DNA of 7,243 bases. Origin: Bacteroidota bacterium. GTDB lineage: Bacteria; Bacteroidota; Rhodothermia; Rhodothermales; UBA10348. The stretch is taken from assembly GCA_024640835.1 (NCBI GenBank), contig JAHEEH010000084.1, positions 1 to 7,243 of the forward strand, in the 5' to 3' direction. The translations under genes were made by a program, and so were the position numbers. Shown here piece by piece: positions 1 through 4,511 of this stretch. Each line of letters starts with the position of its first letter. Positions within the stretch are counted from its first letter, which is position 1. The notes under the pieces are model-generated. The model saw only the letters and a list, made by a program, of their open reading frames with translations. It was not told the DNA's origin and did not search any database.

Positions 1-818
1 CCCCACTGGGCTATGGCGGGAATGATGACCACCCACGACAACAGGCCGCCTCCCACCATGACGGCGGCGATCCGCGGACCGAGGATGAAGCCCACCCCCA
101 CCAGCGCCGACGACGCCTCCGACGCGACTTCGCCCTTCTTCAGGAACGGCAGCTTCAGTACGAATTCCTTGGGCAGCACCTTCAGAAGTCCGAAGGCGAG
201 CTTGAACAGCATTCCGGTCCCGAGCCCCAGGAAGATGTTCCGGACCCTGGAACCGCCTGATTCGCTCGCCACCAGCACTTCCGCGCATGCCGTTCCCTCC
301 GGGTACGGCAGGCGGCCGTGCTCGCCGGCGATCAGGAACCGGCGCAGCGGAATCATGAAGAGGACACCCAGCAACCCTCCGCACAGTGCCAGGAACGTCA
401 TCTGCAGAAGGCCGGGGCTGAAGCCCCACATGAAGAGGGCCGGCAACGTGAAGATGATGCCGCTGGCCAGGGAGCTCGACGCGCTGCCGACCGTCTGCGC
501 GATATTGGTCTCCAGGATGGTCGAGCGCACGCCGAACACCCGCAGGGACCGGAAGAGCGCGATCGACATCACGGCGACGGGAATCGACGTGGAGATCGTG
601 AGTCCGACGCGGAGTCCCAGGTAGGCGTTCGCCGACCCGAACAGGATGCCGAACACGATGCCGGCGATCAGGGCCTTCAGCGTGAATTCGGCGGGGGACT
701 CGCTCGCCGGAACGAACGGAGGATACTCCGTTCCATCCGGCAGCTCCGTGTAGGCCAGCGGATCCAGGCCCCGCGAGCGCGCAACGTCGGCAGCCATGCG
801 CTCCGACTCCCTGTGCAT
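1..818 (-). CDS. OPT-family oligopeptide transporter, N-terminal part (cut by window edge)
   Basis: The minus strand is open from an ATG at 818 to the window edge, giving 272 codons of a polytopic membrane protein. The family is recognised from GSANAYLGLRVGLTIS (residues 61-76), the block ETNIAQTVGSASSSLASG (103-120) and PYPEGTACAEVL near residue 180, all characteristic of bacterial OPT transporters. These are secondary carriers in the inner membrane. Family members move peptides or metal chelates, and the substrate here cannot be told. A short polar cytosolic N-terminus precedes the first helix (about 47-69). Two starts are plausible. The ATG at 818 has AAGGGA seven bases upstream, overlapping the stop codon of the preceding lipoprotein gene. 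The in-frame ATG at 797 (residue 8) has AGGGAG nine bases upstream. Full-length relatives are roughly 550-700 aa, so more than half lies outside. Confidence in the family is high. Confidence 0.9.
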   Translation of the reverse strand, partial: MHRESERMAADVARSRGLDPLAYTELPDGTEYPPFVPASESPAEFTLKALIAGIVFGILFGSANAYLGLRVGLTISTSIPVAVMSIALFRSLRVFGVRSTILETNIAQTVGSASSSLASGIIFTLPALFMWGFSPGLLQMTFLALCGGLLGVLFMIPLRRFLIAGEHGRLPYPEGTACAEVLVASESGGSRVRNIFLGLGTGMLFKLAFGLLKVLPKEFVLKLPFLKKGEVASEASSALVGVGFILGPRIAAVMVGGGLLSWVVIIPAIAQW

Positions 819-829
819 ACGACTATCCC

Positions 830-1300
830 TTAGCGGAACAAGTACTTGCCCGACGGAAGAACCCGGTCGCCCGACGCCTTGCTCACCTCGGCTCCGGTAC
901 ACTCCTTCGCGACGAAGCCCGCGACGCTCGCGCTGCTCTTCTCCCACGTTTCCGGATCACCCCCACCCGTGGTGACCGAAACCGTCTCGCCATCCCTCTC
1001 GATCGTCAGAACGACCTGGATGCCCGGAAAATCGGGGGACGACACGGTGAGCTTGGTTCCGTCGCGCCGGACGATGTCCAGTGTGGTGATGATGTAGCAG
1101 TCCGGACCCTGGTCGAATTCGTCGCCCAGGTAGTCGTAGATCGTGATGGAGTCCTTCTGGATGCGGTAATAGATCACGTCGGTCCCCGGCACCAGCCACA
1201 GGCCCTGGATGTCCGTCTTCCCGTCGTTGGAATCACAGGCGGGCACGGCGAACAGTGCGGCGGCGAGCAGCAGGAACGAAACGGTGCGACGGAGTGGCAT
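830..1300 (-). CDS. putative lipoprotein of unknown function
   Basis: This is a 156-aa protein. I chose the ATG at 1300 because it gives a compact lipoprotein signal: basic MPLRR, a hydrophobic stretch (about 7-19) and a lipobox-like VPAC with C22 as the probable lipidated cysteine. The frame stays open to an ATG at 1360, but those extra 20 residues would bury the signal peptide. The mature part (about 134 residues) begins with a DIQGLW segment and looks beta-rich, with alternating hydrophobic and polar residues and YYRIQKDSITIYDY, reminiscent of small lipocalin-like beta-barrel lipoproteins. I cannot assign a family. It has two further cysteines (in DCYI and KECTG) that could form a disulfide outside the membrane. 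The stop is 11 bases before the OPT transporter start on the same strand, suggesting a shared transcript and possibly an accessory role beside that transporter. The last is inference from position only. Confidence 0.8.
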   Translation of the reverse strand: MPLRRTVSFLLLAAALFAVPACDSNDGKTDIQGLWLVPGTDVIYYRIQKDSITIYDYLGDEFDQGPDCYIITTLDIVRRDGTKLTVSSPDFPGIQVVLTIERDGETVSVTTGGGDPETWEKSSASVAGFVAKECTGAEVSKASGDRVLPSGKYLFR

Positions 1301-1343
1301 GGCTCTCGGAGAGTTGATGGATTTCGGGCGGAGATGGGGCGAC

Positions 1344-1353
1344 TGTCCGGACA
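1344..1353. repeat. perfect 10-base palindrome, possible operator
   Basis: TGTCCGGACA is a perfect inverted repeat. It overlaps the downstream part of the candidate -10 element and the predicted start site of the leftward transcript, where a bound dimeric repressor would block initiation. A palindrome this short can occur by chance in a few kilobases, so only its position makes it notable. No regulator gene is visible in the window. Confidence 0.3.
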
Positions 1354-1359
1354 ATACCA
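1351..1359 (-). promoter_or_regulatory. candidate extended -10 promoter for the lipoprotein-transporter pair
   Basis: On the minus strand this reads TGGTATTGT: the TG of an extended -10 followed by TATTGT, which matches TATAAT at four of six positions. It lies in the most AT-rich patch of the intergenic region. The -35 hexamer at 17-base spacing (TCGCAC) is poor, which is tolerated by extended -10 promoters. It would start transcription near 1344, leaving a leader of about 44 bases before the ATG at 1300. This is a visual motif match only. Confidence 0.35.
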
Positions 1360-1476
1360 CATATTTCGCTGACGTGCGAGATCCGGAACACGGGCGCCGT
1401 GCCTACGGGTGTTCTTCCCCGGGCGGCCCGGAAACCGGATTCGCTGACCCCTCACGTTTCCAACCCCACAATCTTG

Positions 1477-1543
1477 ACCGGGGAATCCCCTACGGGGGTG
1501 GGCGACCGCACCCTACACGGCCTGTACCGGGGAGCCTACACGG
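1477..1543 (+). repeat. short direct repeats in the kor upstream region
   Basis: Two pairs of exact direct repeats interleave. ACCGGGGA occurs at 1477-1484 and 1526-1533, with starts 49 bases apart. CCTACACGG occurs at 1512-1520 and 1535-1543, with starts 23 bases apart. A related CCTACGGG occurs at 1412-1419 and CCCTACGGG at 1488-1496. The copies lie between the two divergent genes, as repeated binding sites for a regulator would, but the repeats are short and no regulator is identified. Confidence 0.35.
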
Positions 1544-1567
1544 TCATGAGCCACAATTCGGTACCGT

Positions 1568-1582
1568 TGGCTGGAATTTCGC
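1568..1582 (+). promoter_or_regulatory. weak sigma-54-like -24/-12 match upstream of korA
   Basis: TGGCTGGAATTTCGC keeps the invariant GG and GC dinucleotides at the required spacing and matches TGGCAC-N5-TTGC at seven of ten specified positions. It would start transcription about 46 bases before the korA ATG. The same bases form the arms of a hairpin, and GC-rich DNA gives such matches often, so this is a weak candidate only. No sigma-54 activator gene is visible. Confidence 0.18.
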
Positions 1583-1640
1583 CACGGCTTTCCCCCGGCC
1601 GTAATCGCCACTCAGCGCCACGGAACCGCAACCTGTTCGC

Positions 1641-3545
1641 ATGTCCTCTGCCATGACACCTGACGCCGGCCCGAACGGGACTGCCGCAGAACGAAAGGTC
1701 CTCACCCTGAAGCAGCACGTGGTCGAAATCGTGTCGGACTCCGGAGAGGGAGCCCAGAAGGCCGGACAGGCCTTCGGCACGATTTCGGCCAAGATGGGCA
1801 ACGGGATCTGGACCGTCGAGATCATCCCCGCAGAAATCCAGCCGCCACCCCGCAGTCCCGCGGGCGCCAGCGGCATCCGGGTGCGCATCGGGTCGAAGCC
1901 CGTCACCAACATGGGCGACGAGGTGGACCTGATCGTCGCGTTCAACGAGCAGGCCCTCCTGGGGCGTCTGGACCTCGCCCGCTTCAAGCCGGGCGCGACG
2001 ATCCTGCTCGAGAACAAGTGGCGGGATCACGCCGATCCCGAGATCGCGACCGCGTACGGGACCACCTATGCCCGCCTCGTCGAGGAGGGGTACAGCGTGA
2101 TCGAGGTCCCCATGGAGGAGATCTGCTTCCGGTACGTGAACAACCCGCAGCTCGGGAAGAACATGTTCGTGCTCGGGATGCTCTGCGCGGTGTACAACCG
2201 GAACGTCGACTTCGCTCGCGACACCATCCGGTACATCTTCCGGAAGAAGTCCCAGAAGGTGGTGGATTCGAACATCTCGCTGCTGAACGCGGGATACGAG
2301 TGGGCCCTCGAGCACATCGACCTCTCCTTCGACATCCCGCCGATGAAGGACATCGGGCGGCAGATCGTCGTGAACGGCAACCAGGCGATCGCGCTCGGTG
2401 TCATGGCGTCGGGCATGGACGTCTGCGCCATGTATCCCATCACGCCCGCGACGTCTGCCTCGCACTACCTGAGCGAGATCTTCGAGAACGTCGGTGGCGT
2501 GCTGCACCAGGCCGAGGATGAAATCGCGGCGGCCGCCTTCGCGGTCGGCGCGTCGTACGCGGGCAAGTGCGCGGTCACGATCACGTCGGGCCCGGGCATG
2601 TCGCTCAAGACCGAAGTGCTCGGCCTCGCCTCGATGGCGGAGATTCCGCTGGTCGTCGTGAACGTGCAGCGCGGCGGTCCCTCGACCGGCCTCCCGACCA
2701 AGACGGAGCAGGGCGATCTCCTGCAGGCCCTCTTCGGAACGCACGGGGATGCGCCCAAGGTGGTGATGGCGCCCGCGACGATCGAGGACTGCTTCTACTC
2801 CGTCATCACGGCCCGCCGCATCGCGGAAGCGTTCAGGATGCCGGTGTACGTCCTCTCGGACGCCAACCTGGCCACCGGACAGGCCCCGTTCCCCCGCCCG
2901 GAGTTCCATGCGGAATGGGTTGCGCCGCCCATCGACCAGCGACCGGTCGAGAAGGACACCAAGCCCTACGACTGGGATCAGAAGACGGGCCTTTCGCCCC
3001 GACTCGTTCCCGGGCAGCCGGGCGGCATGTACGCCGTCACGGGCCTCGCCCACACCGATAGCGCCAAGGTCGCGTACACGCCCGATGCCAACCAGGAAGG
3101 GTCGCGCCTGCGCAGCCTCAAGCTCGCGGCGCTCCAGCGGACGCTGAAGTCCCCGACGCTCTACGGTGACGAGGAGGGCGACCTGCTCATCGTCGGCTGG
3201 GGATCGACGAAGGGGGCGATCGAGGAGGCCATCGACCGCGTCCGCGAGGACGGCGGAAGCGTCTCGGCGCTGCACCTGACCTTCCTGCAGCCCCTCGCCC
3301 CCGGCATCGGGGAGATCCTGAAGCGGTTCAAGCGCGTGATGTGCGTGGAGATCAACTACTCGGACTCGCTGGAGGATGAGCTGATCACCGAAGAGAACCG
3401 GCGCTATTCGAACCTCTCGTGGCTGCTTCGCGCCCGCTACCTCGTGGACGTCCAGAACTGGACCAACGTCCACGGTCAACCCATCGGACCCGGCAAGATC
3501 GAGGAGATGATCCGCGAGAACCTGGCCGTCCTTCAACCCGCCTGA
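1641..3545 (+). CDS. korA: 2-oxoacid:ferredoxin oxidoreductase, fused gamma-alpha subunit
   Basis: With KorB this 634-aa subunit oxidises a 2-oxoacid and CoA to acyl-CoA and CO2, reducing ferredoxin. 2-Oxoglutarate is the likeliest substrate, and the reaction can also run reductively. The gamma domain occupies about residues 24-205 and has the loop GEGAQKAG (35-42) where many relatives have a GxGGQG form. The alpha domain starts near 220 with the TPP-interacting YPITPATS (265-272). RGGPSTGLPTKTEQGDL (344-360) is the hallmark block of the KorA type. The C-terminal part (about 515-630) carries the transketolase-C-like fold (LLIVGWGSTKGAIEEA). Length is usual or slightly long for the fused family. 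The ATG at 1641 gives the longest form. An ATG at 1653 is equally possible, since neither has a visible SD and homology starts near residue 23. It is the first gene of a tight operon. Substrate choice between 2-oxoglutarate and other 2-oxoacids cannot be settled by eye. Confidence 0.93.
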   Translation: MSSAMTPDAGPNGTAAERKVLTLKQHVVEIVSDSGEGAQKAGQAFGTISAKMGNGIWTVEIIPAEIQPPPRSPAGASGIRVRIGSKPVTNMGDEVDLIVAFNEQALLGRLDLARFKPGATILLENKWRDHADPEIATAYGTTYARLVEEGYSVIEVPMEEICFRYVNNPQLGKNMFVLGMLCAVYNRNVDFARDTIRYIFRKKSQKVVDSNISLLNAGYEWALEHIDLSFDIPPMKDIGRQIVVNGNQAIALGVMASGMDVCAMYPITPATSASHYLSEIFENVGGVLHQAEDEIAAAAFAVGASYAGKCAVTITSGPGMSLKTEVLGLASMAEIPLVVVNVQRGGPSTGLPTKTEQGDLLQALFGTHGDAPKVVMAPATIEDCFYSVITARRIAEAFRMPVYVLSDANLATGQAPFPRPEFHAEWVAPPIDQRPVEKDTKPYDWDQKTGLSPRLVPGQPGGMYAVTGLAHTDSAKVAYTPDANQEGSRLRSLKLAALQRTLKSPTLYGDEEGDLLIVGWGSTKGAIEEAIDRVREDGGSVSALHLTFLQPLAPGIGEILKRFKRVMCVEINYSDSLEDELITEENRRYSNLSWLLRARYLVDVQNWTNVHGQPIGPGKIEEMIRENLAVLQPA

Positions 3546-3548
3546 TCC

Positions 3549-4511
3549 ATGTTCGGACTGCATGATACCGCCACGGTCGACACGGGCGGAGACTACTACA
3601 GCCTCCAGGACTACCAGAGCGCCGTCCCGCGCTGGTGCCCCGGATGCGGGGACAACACCATCCTGTCGAGCGTGCAGAAGCTCTGCCGCGACGAGCAGCT
3701 TCCGCCCGAGAAGACGGTGTTCGTTTCCGGCATCGGCTGCTCGAGCCGGTTCCCGCACTACATGGGAACGTACGGCTTCCACAGCCTGCACGGTCGCGCC
3801 CTTCCGATCGCCCAGGGCGTGAAGATCCGACGCCCGGACCTCAAGGTGTTCGTGAACACGGGTGACGGCGACTGCTGCTCGATCGGCACCGCGCACTGGA
3901 TCCATGCCATCCGGTACAATTTCGACATGGTCGTGATGGTTCACGACAACGAAGTGTACGGGATGACGAAGATGCAGACGTCGCCCACCACGCCCAAGGG
4001 CATCAAGACGAACACCACGCCCAAGGGCGCCTTCCTGGATCCCCTGAACATCCTGCAGGCGACGCTCGGCATCTCGAACGTCTCCTTCGTGGCCAACGTG
4101 GTGGAGTGGATTCCGGAGGTGATGTACCAGGTCCTCCAGGAGGCCTACCATCACAAGGGGTTTTCCTTCGTCCGCATCGTGCAGCGCTGCCCGCATTTCC
4201 TGCCGTCCATCTTCGATCCGCTGCTCCAGGACCCGAACAAGCTCCTTCTGCTCACCGACGAGCGCGGTCTGAAACCGTCCGACGACCTCAGGAAGATCTA
4301 CAAGAACGAGCGCCCGCACGATCCGTCCGACCTGGACGCCGCGCGGCGCATCGCGGACGAGATCGATCCGATGCCGATCGGCGTGCTGTACCGGAACGAG
4401 GACGTACCGGTGTATGACGAGATCCGCCGTGCGACGAGAGTCGTGACGCACGACGTGCGCCGCCAGGCGCTGGATCGAGAATTCGACCGTTTTGCCGTTG
4501 ACCTCGCCTGA
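3549..4511 (+). CDS. korB: 2-oxoacid:ferredoxin oxidoreductase, beta subunit (TPP and 4Fe-4S)
   Basis: This 320-aa catalytic partner of KorA carries TPP, Mg and one [4Fe-4S] cluster. Four cysteines fit the cluster ligands of two-subunit enzymes: C30 and C33 in RWCPGCGD, C64 in GIGCSSRFPHY, and C214 in QRCPHF. From memory, the spacing (3, 31, 150) is nearly that of the archaeal Sulfolobus enzyme. The TPP motif starts at GDGD (105-108) and closes with HDNEVYGMT (132-140), where D133 stands where many relatives have Asn. SPTTPKG (145-151) follows. The segment HGRALPIAQGVK (81-92) is typical of the family. It starts three bases after the korA stop with no SD, so coupled translation is likely. The last roughly 60 residues are charged and less conserved. 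It is the electron exit of the complex, so its physiological acceptor is probably a ferredoxin, and the next gene ends in one. Confidence 0.94.
   Translation: MFGLHDTATVDTGGDYYSLQDYQSAVPRWCPGCGDNTILSSVQKLCRDEQLPPEKTVFVSGIGCSSRFPHYMGTYGFHSLHGRALPIAQGVKIRRPDLKVFVNTGDGDCCSIGTAHWIHAIRYNFDMVVMVHDNEVYGMTKMQTSPTTPKGIKTNTTPKGAFLDPLNILQATLGISNVSFVANVVEWIPEVMYQVLQEAYHHKGFSFVRIVQRCPHFLPSIFDPLLQDPNKLLLLTDERGLKPSDDLRKIYKNERPHDPSDLDAARRIADEIDPMPIGVLYRNEDVPVYDEIRRATRVVTHDVRRQALDREFDRFAVDLA

Larger units (their letters stand above)
1474..1587 (+). promoter_or_regulatory. hairpin-rich candidate leader or operator region upstream of korA
   Basis: Several inverted repeats sit in a row 54-167 bases before the korA start. 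GGGGAATCCCC (1480-1490) is a palindrome, and its right half can instead pair with the G run at 1494-1498 across a TAC loop, so two structures compete. GGGTG (1496-1500) pairs with CACCC (1509-1513), with an inner GG/CC pair around CGA. TACA (1514-1517) pairs with TGTA (1523-1526). CCG-T-TGGC (1564-1571) pairs with GCCA-CGG (1581-1587). I match it to no known riboswitch class. It could be a cis-acting RNA, a DNA operator array, or simply GC-rich sequence that folds easily. Confidence 0.3.
1301..1640. other. divergent intergenic region, 340 bases
   Basis: No gene is supported here. The open frames that cross it are continuations or antisense shadows without family resemblance. It separates the leftward lipoprotein-transporter pair from the rightward kor operon, so promoters for both should lie inside. 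Visible elements are an extended -10 candidate (minus strand, 1351-1359), a perfect palindrome at 1344-1353, a CACGG-GCG-CCGTG inverted repeat at 1389-1401, and a repeat- and hairpin-rich stretch from about 1476 to 1587. No convincing sigma-70 -35/-10 pair is visible for the rightward operon. A TTGACC at 1474-1479 has only GC-rich sequence at the expected -10 distance. No rho-independent terminator is expected or seen. Confidence 0.75.

Noticed and set aside
13..624. A 203-codon plus-strand open frame at the left edge
   Set aside because: The opposite strand encodes a clear OPT transporter. The plus-strand product is a Pro/Ser/Arg-rich shadow.
1474..1501. TTGACC as a sigma-70 -35 box for the kor operon
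   Set aside because: The sequence 16-18 bases downstream is a G run with no TATAAT-like hexamer.
1430..1560. A known riboswitch (TPP, SAM, cobalamin or glutamine type) before korA
   Set aside because: None of the conserved core sequences I know for these classes could be found, although the region can fold.
1209..1604. A plus-strand open frame crossing the divergent intergenic region
   Set aside because: It begins antisense to the lipoprotein signal region, shows no motif, and covers the expected promoter region.
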